This document shows positions 34,331 through 43,695 of a DNA stretch of 58,072 bases, one piece after another. Made by a program: the position numbers and the translations under genes. Location: positions 1-58,072 of the forward strand of contig CALXKU010000017.1 in the NCBI GenBank assembly GCA_944389025.1, written 5' to 3'. The notes beneath the pieces were generated by a model, which did not search any database, was not told the origin of the DNA, and saw nothing but the letters and a program-made list of their open reading frames with translations. This stretch comes from an uncultured Spirochaetaceae bacterium (lineage in GTDB: Bacteria; Spirochaetota; Spirochaetia; Sphaerochaetales; Sphaerochaetaceae). How positions within the stretch are numbered: the stretch's first letter is position 1; each line of letters starts with the position of its first letter.

Positions 34331-35997
34331 GAAGAGGTTATCAGGACAGGATACTTGAAATTCATGGATACAACATGTGGAACATGTTTCACGTGGACAG
34401 GGCGATAAAATTCGCTGAGAAATTCAAGATGACGGGAATAATATTCCATTGTAACGATCTTATTGACAGAATGGTGTTCCCGGAAAAGTATTTTTCAAAA
34501 GACGAGCTTTTGGCTTACAATCCCGTGCGTAACAGCGTTACGAAAAGCAACAGGTATTACCTCAGATCCGTGCTTGATAAATGCCATGAGGCAGGTCTTG
34601 AGTTCTATGCCGAGGTCAAGGAGATATATTTCCCATACGATCTGCTTACAAAATATCCAGAGCTCAGAAAATCCAATGGACAGCTTTGCGCCTCCGATCC
34701 ATTCTGGTGGGAGTTCCTGGAAGCGAAATATGATGAGTTCTTCTCTCTTTTCCCAGATGTTGCGGGAATCAGCGTAAGCCCCGGCACAAGGGAGAGCATG
34801 GTAAGTCTTGCAGCAAACAGGTGCGATTGCGAAAGATGTAGGAGTTATGATATCGACCAGTGGTATCATAACCTTCTTGAAGCGATGCATAAGAGCATAT
34901 CAAAAGCAGGAAAGAGGCTTATTGTCAGAGATTTCTCTTATACGAAGAAACATCAGTTCGCGATGGTGGATGCCGCTCGCGGCGTAAGCGAGGATATCAC
35001 GATGTCGATGAAGATGGTTCCTCATGACTATTACCCGGTCTTCCCTGATAATCCTGCAATCGGGAATACAGGCGGGATGAGACAGTGGGTCGAATATGAT
35101 GCCTGGGGTCAGTTCTTCGGACTTGGAGTGTTCCCATGTTCTGTTGCTGAGGATATGCAGGGTAGGATGCTTAGGTACTATGACAAGGGCGCCTCAGGAG
35201 TCACGATAAGAACGGACTGGGAGAATATGGCGCAGTCCAGCACTTTCTGCTCATTCAACATGCTCAATCTCGTGGCAGGGGCCATGCTCAGTTATGATAT
35301 AGATACTCCAATGGATGAGATTTACAGGGCTTGGGCCGAGGAATACGGACTGGTATCTCCTTTGATTCAGGATTCCTTCCCTCAGATTCCATACAGGGTG
35401 AGTGATGCCTCATCGATTGAAAAGCTTCATTCATTAATGGTCTATGGCTGGAAAGCGATAGAAAAGGCTATCCACATCAGGGGACATGTTTTCAACCGTA
35501 ACTCGCAGATATTTGACAGGTATGACCTGCCATACAACATAATGACCGTATTCCATAGCAGGGATCAGTGGGAACCTGATGCTCATAAGAGGGTGGAACC
35601 TACAGACGAGAATATTCCGATCATTCTGGATGAGAAGGATGAGGCGGTAATGTACGCTTCAAAGGTCGCCACACTGGCAAAGGATCTCATAGGTGTGACC
35701 GATGATGAGAACATCAGAGCATATCTTACTTTCCTTGTGAAGGCTTTCCCTCTTTATGTGGAAGGATTCAGACTCGAGGCCGAGACTCTCATGTATGCGA
35801 AGAGGGCAGAGGCAGGAAATCCTTGCTACCTTGAGAAGGCGAAAAAAAGTCTTGAGAAATATGATGATCTTGCATCCCGATATAAGGATATTGCCGCACA
35901 TAAGGGATATTCCGGCATTGTTGAATACATGCTCGATGGCGATCGTCTGATACGCTATAAGCATGGCGTTGAGAAAGCTCTAGGCATTGGAGAGTGA
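34327..35997 (+). CDS. Uncharacterised glycosidase-like protein, paralog 2 of 3
   Basis: 556 residues, by eye about half identical to paralog 1 over its full length. The same motifs occur: LEIHGYNMW, EVKEIYF, DPFWWEF, GTRESMVS, CDCERC, RDFSY, PHDYYP, EYDAWGQFFGLG and RTDWE. The GTG start at 34327 overlaps the stop of paralog 1 by four bases, after AAAGGAG, so the two are translationally coupled. No signal peptide. The pair probably arose by tandem duplication and could form a hetero-oligomer or act on different linkages of one substrate. Confidence 0.75.
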   Translation: MRRGYQDRILEIHGYNMWNMFHVDRAIKFAEKFKMTGIIFHCNDLIDRMVFPEKYFSKDELLAYNPVRNSVTKSNRYYLRSVLDKCHEAGLEFYAEVKEIYFPYDLLTKYPELRKSNGQLCASDPFWWEFLEAKYDEFFSLFPDVAGISVSPGTRESMVSLAANRCDCERCRSYDIDQWYHNLLEAMHKSISKAGKRLIVRDFSYTKKHQFAMVDAARGVSEDITMSMKMVPHDYYPVFPDNPAIGNTGGMRQWVEYDAWGQFFGLGVFPCSVAEDMQGRMLRYYDKGASGVTIRTDWENMAQSSTFCSFNMLNLVAGAMLSYDIDTPMDEIYRAWAEEYGLVSPLIQDSFPQIPYRVSDASSIEKLHSLMVYGWKAIEKAIHIRGHVFNRNSQIFDRYDLPYNIMTVFHSRDQWEPDAHKRVEPTDENIPIILDEKDEAVMYASKVATLAKDLIGVTDDENIRAYLTFLVKAFPLYVEGFRLEAETLMYAKRAEAGNPCYLEKAKKSLEKYDDLASRYKDIAAHKGYSGIVEYMLDGDRLIRYKHGVEKALGIGE

Positions 35998-35999
35998 CT

Positions 36000-37694
36000 A
36001 TGGACGCTGATTTCAAGATTCGTGCACTGGAGATACACAGCCTCTACGCATGGGATTTCTCACACGTAATGAAAACCATGGATATTATGGACAGGCTGAG
36101 CTTCAATACGCTCATTATTCACAGAAATGATATTGTGGAGATGCTTGAGTATCCTGGCTTCATTTTCGGATATAAGAAAAAAGTGGCTGATGATTCGCTT
36201 TTTGACGTGTATGGTCAGTGCTTCAGAAAGATATTCAGAAATACTCCGACACGAAGGTCGAATATATTCAACAAACGGGCGTACATGAAAAGGGTCCTTG
36301 CAGAAGCTGGTAAGAAAGGAATCTCCGTTTATATTGAGAATAAGGAACTCTATTTCCCTGATATCCTCCCCGAATTGAGACCTGAACTCATAAGAGATGG
36401 TCATGTATGTCCAACCGATCCTTACTGGACTGGATATATAAAAGCAAAGTTTTCTGAGTTCTTCAGGGATTATCCTGAAGTAAAGGGTGTCATAACCAGC
36501 ATAGCGACCAGTGAGAGCAAGATTTCGATAAAATCAAACAGGTGCCATTGTGAACGCTGTAAGTCGACTCGGAGCGAGGACTGGTATCGTACGATTCTCA
36601 GCGCGATGCATGATGTTCTCTCCTCTCTGGGAAAGGAACTCGTAGTACGTGATTTCGTATTTGATTCTCAGTCTCAGAAGGAAATAGCGAGCGTGATGGA
36701 GGGCTTGGATGACGATGTGATCATATCCCTTAAAAACACTCCTCATGACTACTATCCGACATTCCCTGTAAATAAGAGGATAGGGGATGTTGGAAATCAT
36801 AGGCAGTGGGTTGAGTTCGATACGATGGGGCAGTACTATGGCATGGGAGTCGGGGTTGCCGATCTCATGGAAGACTACAGGTTCCGTCTCGAGGATGCGA
36901 AAAAGAAAGGGGTGGAGGGTGTTATTTTCAGAACCGATTGGGAGAGTCTTGACGGACATTCCGTTTTTAAGACTCCCAATCTGATCAACGTGTATTCAGC
37001 TGCCATGCTCTCTTTGGATGTAAGTACTCCGGCAAGGGATATCTATGGCAGATTCGCAGATGCGGAAGGATGGATATGCGGTGAGGTGGAGGAAGCGGTT
37101 GATTATCTGAAATCCGTATATGAGAACACTTGGAGTGTTACAAGCCGTACAGTCTTTGCCGACGGTTGCGTTTTTTCCGATTCCAGTACCATGCCAATCA
37201 GCATGGAACACGCACTCTGGCTTGCTGAGGAGAAGAATTCACTCAGGGACTGGGTCCCTGAAAAAAAGGATAGTCTTTCCCCTCTTAGGTCATCCTTGGA
37301 GAAAGTATTCAGGGAAAAAGATGAGGCATTGGAGGATCTGAATCGTATTATCGGAATCTCCGATGCTGTTCCTCCTTCCATCAACAAGGAGAAAGGAGAA
37401 TGGCTTAAGAACTGGATGCACGTCAACAAACTGTATCTTGAAATGTTTTCTACCTGTACGAAAGCGGTAATGGATGCACGTTATCTTACTCAGAGTACTG
37501 AGAATGATGAAGCTTTCAGGTGTGAGAGAAGAAAATCTTTTTCCTCTCAGCTTTCAGCTCTCCTTGAGCTGGAAGAGCAGTTTTCTGTATTATGGGCGAA
37601 GACCGATTACGCAGAGCATGTGATTTACACGTTGCTAGATCCTGACAGGATCAGATGTCTTCGAAGAAATCTAATGTCGCTTAACATTATCTGA
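36000..37694 (+). CDS. Uncharacterised glycosidase-like protein, paralog 3 of 3
   Basis: About 564 residues, clearly homologous to paralogs 1 and 2 but more diverged. Conserved parts are LEIHS, ENKELYF, CPTDPYW, CHCERC, VVRDF, PHDYYPTFPVN, EFDTMGQYYGMG and RTDWE. The GTRES motif has become ATSES. An extra loop of about 15 residues sits near position 75 (TPTRRSNIFNKR). The start codon lies two bases after the paralog 2 stop. Retention of the acidic motifs in all three argues for active proteins. The iron-type alcohol dehydrogenase gene follows directly. Confidence 0.75.
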   Translation: MDADFKIRALEIHSLYAWDFSHVMKTMDIMDRLSFNTLIIHRNDIVEMLEYPGFIFGYKKKVADDSLFDVYGQCFRKIFRNTPTRRSNIFNKRAYMKRVLAEAGKKGISVYIENKELYFPDILPELRPELIRDGHVCPTDPYWTGYIKAKFSEFFRDYPEVKGVITSIATSESKISIKSNRCHCERCKSTRSEDWYRTILSAMHDVLSSLGKELVVRDFVFDSQSQKEIASVMEGLDDDVIISLKNTPHDYYPTFPVNKRIGDVGNHRQWVEFDTMGQYYGMGVGVADLMEDYRFRLEDAKKKGVEGVIFRTDWESLDGHSVFKTPNLINVYSAAMLSLDVSTPARDIYGRFADAEGWICGEVEEAVDYLKSVYENTWSVTSRTVFADGCVFSDSSTMPISMEHALWLAEEKNSLRDWVPEKKDSLSPLRSSLEKVFREKDEALEDLNRIIGISDAVPPSINKEKGEWLKNWMHVNKLYLEMFSTCTKAVMDARYLTQSTENDEAFRCERRKSFSSQLSALLELEEQFSVLWAKTDYAEHVIYTLLDPDRIRCLRRNLMSLNII

Positions 37695-37706
37695 AGGAGG
37701 ATGGGG

Positions 37707-38990
37707 ATGAACTACAAGGAAAGAGCTTATAGCTTATTGAAAGACTGGAAGAAGGACGATTACCTTATGGGTGTCGGCTGTCTTTCTGAGATTGGAAAGA
37801 GGGCAGTGGCTTTTGGGCACCGTGCCTTGGTCATTGCAAACATGGGACATATAGGAGAGACTGTATCAGCTGTTATCAGAAGCCTTGAGCTCTCCGGAAT
37901 AGAGGTCATAACGGGAAAAGCCGTCAAAGGTGCGAAAAATAACGCCCCCCTTGATGATCTTTACCGGCTTGTGGCCACAATCTTGGCTTATGAGCCGGAT
38001 TTCATAGTTGCCATCGGTGGCGGTTCTACACTCGATGTGGCAAAGGCGGCAAACACTGTTGCAACTCTTGCTAAAGAAAATGGGATTGATGTTAACCCAT
38101 ATTTCGGTACGGGGAAAGTATCTGAAAGCCTTAAAAAGGAAGGAAAAAAACTTCTTCCGCTTATAGCGGTGGAAACCGTCTCTTCCTCCGGCAGTCATCT
38201 TACCAAGTATTCTAATATCACGGATATGAGCACAGGGCAGAAGAAACTGATTGTTGATGATGCAATTACCCCGTCCCTTTCTGTTTTTGATTACAGTGTT
38301 ACCTCTTCTCTTCCGATATCGACAACTCTTGAGGGTATACTTGATTCGCTTTCGCACTCATATGAGGTGTTCTGTGGAGCTAAAGGGGAGAAGTATGATA
38401 AGGCAAAAGAGGTCTTCACCGTATGTGTAAATCTTCTTTTCACGTATTCCGAACGTCTTATCAACAACCCTCATGACGTGGAGGCAAGAGAGGCCATTGG
38501 GCTTGCAAGCGATCTTGGTGGGTATGCGATCATGATTGGTGGAACTTCAGGAGGCCATCTTACCTCATTTTCTCTTGTCGATTCCATGCCTCATGGACTT
38601 GCTTGTGGAATCATGAATCCGTATTACACCGTATTTTACAGCTCAGCAATTGAAGAGCAGCTGAAGGTTTTTGCAGAGATTCTTTCTTCCTATGGTTATG
38701 CTGAGCATTCGATTTGCGGTCTCTCTGGAAGGGACCTTGCCGAAGCTGTAGCAAAGGCAATGCTGAGATTCAACAGGACGATCGGTGCTCCGGTAAAATT
38801 AAAGGATGTTCCCTCATTCAACCCTGACATCCACATTCCTCGGGCTCTCTCTGCCGCCAAGGACGATGATTTGAAGATGAAGCTTCAGAACATGCCGGTT
38901 CCTATGACCAAGGATGATGTGGATGAGTACATGGCACCCATACTCAATGCTGCAGCAGATGGCGACTTATCGATAATAAAGACGATGTAG
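37707..38990 (+). CDS. Iron-containing alcohol dehydrogenase family protein
   Basis: About 427 residues. The NAD-binding segment is FIVAIGGGSTLDVAKAANT, with the GGGS motif. Candidate metal ligands are the D and H residues in the region DSLSHSYE and later SMPHGLACG, with a further histidine expected near the C-terminal third. Family members reduce aldehydes or oxidise alcohols, and some act on sugar acids. A GGAGG at 37696-37700 places the start at 37707 rather than the ATG at 37701. It follows paralog 3 by 12 bases and probably belongs to the same transcript, acting on the product of the paralogs. Confidence 0.88.
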   Translation: MNYKERAYSLLKDWKKDDYLMGVGCLSEIGKRAVAFGHRALVIANMGHIGETVSAVIRSLELSGIEVITGKAVKGAKNNAPLDDLYRLVATILAYEPDFIVAIGGGSTLDVAKAANTVATLAKENGIDVNPYFGTGKVSESLKKEGKKLLPLIAVETVSSSGSHLTKYSNITDMSTGQKKLIVDDAITPSLSVFDYSVTSSLPISTTLEGILDSLSHSYEVFCGAKGEKYDKAKEVFTVCVNLLFTYSERLINNPHDVEAREAIGLASDLGGYAIMIGGTSGGHLTSFSLVDSMPHGLACGIMNPYYTVFYSSAIEEQLKVFAEILSSYGYAEHSICGLSGRDLAEAVAKAMLRFNRTIGAPVKLKDVPSFNPDIHIPRALSAAKDDDLKMKLQNMPVPMTKDDVDEYMAPILNAAADGDLSIIKTM

Positions 38991-39000
38991 CTTTCCGTCT

Positions 39001-39786
39001 TCAGGGCATTCCTCTGAAGCCGAGTGCCCTTGACGACTCTTTTGCTATGTTTTTCATGAACAATACAGCCTCTTTCTCATCTTGAAGTCTCTGTATAGGG
39101 CAGGAGAGGCTTATTGTTGCAATAATCTGCCCAGTATATGACATTACAGGGACGGCAAGCGTCTTGAATCCTACCTCATGCTCTTCCTTGCTCCATGCGA
39201 AGCCACGCTTCATAGTCTCTTCCAGTTCCCCCTTCAGATCATCGAGGGCGCATATCGTGTTTTCTGTGAATTTATAAAAAGGTCTTCTTTCTTGCAGTAT
39301 TCTCAGCTTCTCCTCGGAGTACTCGGTAAGGAATATCTTCCCCTCCGCAGTGCAATGCATGGGTACGACCTTTCCTATTCTTACATTGCTGCTTAACAGA
39401 CGGTTTGAATCTCCTACGCAATCCAGATATACGACCTGCATGTTGTTCTCAACACATAGCGATGCCGTCTCCTGAAAGTGTCTGGATATCCTTTCAACAT
39501 ATTCATGAAGATTATCCGTGAGCTGATAGTTGTTCATGCAGTAGTATCCTATTTCTGCAAGTTTTAAGGTGAGACTGTACGTCTGAGCCTCATCGTTTCT
39601 TTTCACATAGCCGCATTCTATGAAAGCATTCAGGAATCTGTACACTGTGCTGGATGAAAGGCCGGAGTCATTTGCGATATCGAGCAATCGCATCGGTTTC
39701 CTGTAGGAGACCATTTTCTCGAGAATCAGCATTGCTCTGCCTAGGGATATGTTCTGTTTCTTGCTTTTCACATCCTTGTCATCCAT
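39001..39786 (-). CDS. IclR-family transcriptional regulator (second)
   Basis: 261 residues. The winged helix-turn-helix reads MRLLDIANDSGLSSSTVYRF and LNAFIECGYVKR. The effector domain contains PMHCTAEGKIFLTEY and the family-typical RGFAWSKEEHEVGFKT. It lies between the paralog/dehydrogenase operon, whose end faces it, and the divergent hydroxyacid-dehydrogenase/larA operon, whose promoter it probably controls. The ribosome site GGAGG lies before the ATG. It is related to, but distinct from, the IclR protein at 27296. Confidence 0.93.
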   Translation of the reverse strand: MDDKDVKSKKQNISLGRAMLILEKMVSYRKPMRLLDIANDSGLSSSTVYRFLNAFIECGYVKRNDEAQTYSLTLKLAEIGYYCMNNYQLTDNLHEYVERISRHFQETASLCVENNMQVVYLDCVGDSNRLLSSNVRIGKVVPMHCTAEGKIFLTEYSEEKLRILQERRPFYKFTENTICALDDLKGELEETMKRGFAWSKEEHEVGFKTLAVPVMSYTGQIIATISLSCPIQRLQDEKEAVLFMKNIAKESSRALGFRGMP

Positions 39787-39890
39787 TTTGCCTCCATCAA
39801 TAACTCCTGTTTAGATCATTATGAATATTTTATGATGTATGTTTTGAAAAAGAAAGGGGAAAAGTGGCTATTGGTATTGAAAATGAAAAA

Positions 39891-39928
39891 TGATTTTGTT
39901 TTTCAAAATCAATATGATGTGTTATAAT
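39891..39928 (+). promoter_or_regulatory. Promoter with overlapping IclR-type operator
   Basis: TGATTTTG (39891-39898) and CAAAATCA (39904-39911) form a perfect inverted repeat around TTTTT. It covers the likely -35 box TTTTCA (39900-39905), which is 17 bases before a perfect TATAAT (39923-39928). Binding of the divergent IclR protein here would block or guide RNA polymerase. Confidence 0.6.
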
Positions 39929-39949
39929 TTCCTCAGAAGGAGGACTGTA

Positions 39950-40906
39950 ATGAATATCAGTTTGTTAGAACCGCTTGGTGTTCCAGATGAGATGATTGAA
40001 TCGCTTTCGAAGCCTATAAGAGACATGGGGCATACGTTTACTTATTATAATCAGAAAACGACAGACATAGAGGAGCTTAAGAAGAGAAGCGCTGGCCAGA
40101 ATGTCGTAATGATTGCGAACAATAAATACCCTGCAGAGGTAGTGGAAGCAGCAAAGGACCTTAAGATGCTTGCCGTTGCTTTCACCGGCATCGATCATGT
40201 TGGACTGGATGCATGCAAGAAGAATAATGTCACGGTATGCAACTGTGCAGGATATTCGAACGTATGTGTTGCAGAGCAGGCGGTCGGTATGGCCATCTCA
40301 CTCATGAGATATTTTGTCGAATGCGATAATGCTGTCAGACATGGTGGAACAAGTGCTGGTCTCACAGGAACGGAGATTGCAGGAAAGAGGGTAGGTATCA
40401 TAGGTTGCGGACAGATCGGTACAATGACAGCAAAGCTATTCCAGGCTTTCGGGGCTGAGGTTGTGGCATATGCTCGTCACGAGAGGGAGGAAGTTAAGGC
40501 GCTTGGAGTCAAATACGTCTCTCTCGATGAGTTACTCAGCACATCAGATATCATAAGCTTACATATGCCGAACAATGCCTCGACGAAGGGTATGATTGGA
40601 AAGAATGAGATTGCAAAGATGAAGAAGAGCGCGATTTTCATCAACTGCGCTCGAGGTCCGATTGTTGATAACGCTGCTTTGGCGGATGCTTTGAATGAGG
40701 AGAGAATCAAGGGGGCTGCAATTGACGTGTATGACATGGAGCCGCCGATTCCATCGGACTATCCCCTTCTGCATGCAAAGAATGCTCTTCTGACCCCTCA
40801 TGTTGCATTCCTTACAAAGGAAGCGATGGTAAGAAGGGCGAAGATCGAATTTGATAATGTCATCGCATTCCTTAACGGCAACAGTCAGAATGTCTGTCAG
40901 CTTTAA
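39950..40906 (+). CDS. D-isomer-specific 2-hydroxyacid dehydrogenase
   Basis: About 318 residues. The NAD-binding motif is GKRVGIIGCGQIG near residues 145-157. Catalytic-type residues occur in FINCARGPIVDNAAL (Arg), DVYDMEPP (Glu) and LLTPHVAFLT (His). This family interconverts 2-keto acids and D-2-hydroxy acids with NAD(H). An AGGAGG at about 39938-39943 and the TATAAT upstream select ATG 39950; the longer frame from 39890 overlaps the promoter. It is co-transcribed with the LarA-family gene, suggesting that the racemase makes the D-form which this enzyme oxidises, or the reverse. Confidence 0.92.
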   Translation: MNISLLEPLGVPDEMIESLSKPIRDMGHTFTYYNQKTTDIEELKKRSAGQNVVMIANNKYPAEVVEAAKDLKMLAVAFTGIDHVGLDACKKNNVTVCNCAGYSNVCVAEQAVGMAISLMRYFVECDNAVRHGGTSAGLTGTEIAGKRVGIIGCGQIGTMTAKLFQAFGAEVVAYARHEREEVKALGVKYVSLDELLSTSDIISLHMPNNASTKGMIGKNEIAKMKKSAIFINCARGPIVDNAALADALNEERIKGAAIDVYDMEPPIPSDYPLLHAKNALLTPHVAFLTKEAMVRRAKIEFDNVIAFLNGNSQNVCQL

Positions 40907-40909
40907 GCA

Positions 40910-42184
40910 ATGGCTGAGCAAATAAAGATTCCATATGCAAGGACTTCCCTTTCCTTCTCTCTCGAGGAGGGAAGGGACTGTGTTATCGCTGAGAATAATC
41001 TGGACACGTTTTCTCCACCTTTTGGTGAAGATGAGATTCTGGATTACGCTTTCTCCCATCCGATAGGATCTCCTTCCCTTTCTGAACTCGCTAAAGGGAA
41101 AAGCAATATCGTGATTATCGCCAGTGATCATACCCGTCCGGTTCCAAGCCGTCAGATAATCCCTAGAATGCTGAAGGAGATAAGAGCATCATCCCCTGAT
41201 GCCTCCGTTACGATTCTGATTGCCACAGGTTGTCATCGTTGCAGTACGGATGATGAGCTGAGAGAGAAATTCGGAGAAGAAGTATTCGAACATGAAAGAA
41301 TCGTAGTGCATGATTCTGCTGATGAATCGTCTCTGGTTTCGATTGGAAGACTTCCCTCTGGCGGTGATCTCAGAATAAATAGGATAGCTTTCTCTGCTGA
41401 CCTTCTGATAAGTGAAGGTTTCATAGAGCCACATTTCTTTGCGGGCTTTTCGGGTGGAAGGAAGAGCGTGCTTCCCGGCATTGCTGCGGAGGATACTGTT
41501 TTTTATAATCACAACGCGGCTTTCATCAAAGATGCGAAAGCACGTGTTGGAATACTTGATGGAAATCCGATTCACGAGGATATGATTTACGCGGCGAGAA
41601 AAGCAAAGCTCAGATTCATCGTGAATGTCGTCCTGAATACGGAACACAGGATCATCGGAGCTTTTTCCGGTGATGTTGATGCAGCACACAGGAAGGGCGT
41701 CCAATTTCTTTCATCTCTTGCTGGAATCAGCATGCGGAAAGCTGATTTCACAATAACATCCAACGGCGGCTATCCCTTGGATCAAAATATATATCAGGCT
41801 GTTAAGGGTATGTGCACCGCAGAGGCCTTCACCAAGCCTGGGGGTGTCATCATAATGGCCTCCTCATGTGTTGATGGTCATGGAGGGGATGCGTTCTATT
41901 CCACTTTCTCATCTGGAAAGAAAGCCTCTGATATCTTGAAGGAAATAGAGGCAAGAAATATGAATGAAACTCGGAAGGACCAGTGGCAAAGCCAGGTGTT
42001 TGCCAGAATCCTGTCACGTTATACGGTCATTCTCGTATCTGAGGCAGATAGGAGTCTTGTCGAAAGCATGCAGATGATTCCTTCTTTTAGCATAGAGGAT
42101 GCTGTTAGTAAGGCTGATGAAATATTGGGAAAGAAAGGAACTATCAATGTGATTGCTAATGGAATAGCGAGTATCCCATCATAG
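40910..42184 (+). CDS. larA: LarA-family nickel-dependent racemase/epimerase
   Basis: 424 residues, the usual LarA length. Family motifs: ASDHTRPVPSRQ near residue 68, EPHFFAGFSGGRKSVLPGI with the lysine that binds the nickel-pincer cofactor, and YNHNAAF following. LarA interconverts L- and D-lactate; relatives act on malate, other 2-hydroxyacids and D-gluconate. The cofactor-making genes larB, larC and larE are not in the window. It starts three bases after the hydroxyacid dehydrogenase with no clear ribosome site, so translation is probably coupled. The gene ends six bases inside a convergent MATE gene. Confidence 0.9.
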   Translation: MAEQIKIPYARTSLSFSLEEGRDCVIAENNLDTFSPPFGEDEILDYAFSHPIGSPSLSELAKGKSNIVIIASDHTRPVPSRQIIPRMLKEIRASSPDASVTILIATGCHRCSTDDELREKFGEEVFEHERIVVHDSADESSLVSIGRLPSGGDLRINRIAFSADLLISEGFIEPHFFAGFSGGRKSVLPGIAAEDTVFYNHNAAFIKDAKARVGILDGNPIHEDMIYAARKAKLRFIVNVVLNTEHRIIGAFSGDVDAAHRKGVQFLSSLAGISMRKADFTITSNGGYPLDQNIYQAVKGMCTAEAFTKPGGVIIMASSCVDGHGGDAFYSTFSSGKKASDILKEIEARNMNETRKDQWQSQVFARILSRYTVILVSEADRSLVESMQMIPSFSIEDAVSKADEILGKKGTINVIANGIASIPS

Positions 42185-43519
42185 CCCAAGCCTCTTTTTC
42201 TCCCTTTCATATGCCAAAAGACATATCAGAAAATATATGCTCCATCCGATTGGAACGATATGCCATATCACACTTACTCCAAAAACAGGGGATAGTGTGA
42301 TGGCTCCTATGAGACGGAATGAGAGATTTGCTATGCTTGCCACTGTGAATGCAGTCATCTTTCCCATTCCTTTCAAGACTCCCCCTGTAATCATCGCAAA
42401 ACCAAGAATCCCATAGAACCAGCCAAGATATGAGAGGTAGCTTCTGCCTGTCTCATATGCTATCTCAGTTCCTTCCTCTCCTAGGAAAAGGGACATGATT
42501 TTTCCATTGAAGAGCTGAAGAATAAGGCATGTAATAGCTGAAAATATAACTATCAACAGGAATGCGGATCTAAGGCCCATCCTTATTCTTTCCCTTTTTC
42601 TTGCCCCGATATTCTGTGCGGTATAAGGGCTCATGGCGTTTCCGATGGTACTTAGCGGGACTGTTGCTATCGTATCGATTCTCATTGATGCCGAGTATCC
42701 TGCAAGCACCCCGCTTCCATATCCATTCACAACGCTCTGAACGAGCATCATTCCGAGGTTGATGGTTGCCTGCTGTATTATTGAGGGCAGGGCGATTCGT
42801 CCTGTTTCTCTGAGCATCCTGCCAGAGTAGAGTACGTGCTTTGCAGTTTTGAAAGATGTAAGTGTTCTCAGCAGTATGACGAAAGAGATCACAGCAGATA
42901 GAGCCTGCGAAATTAGGGTTGCCCATGCGGCTCCCGCAACTCCCATTGAGAGGCTCGTTACCGCGATGATATCAAGAACTATGTTCAGCATTGATGAGAA
43001 TATGAGCAGGAATAGTGGGGTTTTCGAGTTTCCAAGAGAGTTGAACACAGAGGAGAGGATGTTGTACATGAAAAGGAATGGAAGCCCGAGAAAATAGATC
43101 CTGAGATATGTAACAGCATCGCTCATGCTATTCTCAGGCGTGTTGAGAGCATTCATTATATTGTCTGAGAATATGAATCCCGCTATGCCTAGAAGGATGG
43201 AGAGAGCTAGGAATGATATGAGATTCGTGGATATGCTCTCTTTCATTGATTCATGTTTGCCCTCACCGAAAAGCCTGCTGGTGATTACGCTTGCACCGCT
43301 TCCACCTCCGACGGCGATTGCGATGAAGACGGAAGTCAGGGCATAGGATGATCCGACAGCTGCAAGTGCTTCTTCTCCGACAAAGCGTCCTACGATTACA
43401 GAATCTGCCATTGTGTAGAACTGCTGGAAAAGGTTACCTATCATCATTGGAATTGAGAATCGCAGAATGGCATTAAGCGGCTTTTCCCTTATAAGGTATT
43501 CTTCATTCCTCTCCCTCAT
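42179..43519 (-). CDS. MATE-family efflux transporter (second)
   Basis: 446 residues, twelve helices. It has the NorM/DinF-type opening AILRFSIPMMIGNLFQQFY, TMADSVIVGRFVGEEALAAVG, and the second-half segment IGNAMSPYTAQNIGARKRER. It exports unknown compounds. The ribosome site GGAGAGA precedes the ATG. Its 3' end overlaps the larA 3' end by six bases, so the two transcripts are antisense at their ends. Confidence 0.93.
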   Translation of the reverse strand: MRERNEEYLIREKPLNAILRFSIPMMIGNLFQQFYTMADSVIVGRFVGEEALAAVGSSYALTSVFIAIAVGGGSGASVITSRLFGEGKHESMKESISTNLISFLALSILLGIAGFIFSDNIMNALNTPENSMSDAVTYLRIYFLGLPFLFMYNILSSVFNSLGNSKTPLFLLIFSSMLNIVLDIIAVTSLSMGVAGAAWATLISQALSAVISFVILLRTLTSFKTAKHVLYSGRMLRETGRIALPSIIQQATINLGMMLVQSVVNGYGSGVLAGYSASMRIDTIATVPLSTIGNAMSPYTAQNIGARKRERIRMGLRSAFLLIVIFSAITCLILQLFNGKIMSLFLGEEGTEIAYETGRSYLSYLGWFYGILGFAMITGGVLKGMGKMTAFTVASIANLSFRLIGAITLSPVFGVSVIWHIVPIGWSIYFLICLLAYEREKKRLGL

Positions 43520-43695
43520 GACTCTCTCCTCAATTTAATATAAGCCTTAATTGTTGTTATTGCCACAAAATGAAAAGATCGGGTAAAATTTTTAATTTAT
43601 TTTTCCCTTATTGCTAGCCTATGCGGGCAAATACGTATACAATTGGGCTACAAGATTGGTTTTGATTTTGAATTTTATTTTTTTAGGGGAGTGCG

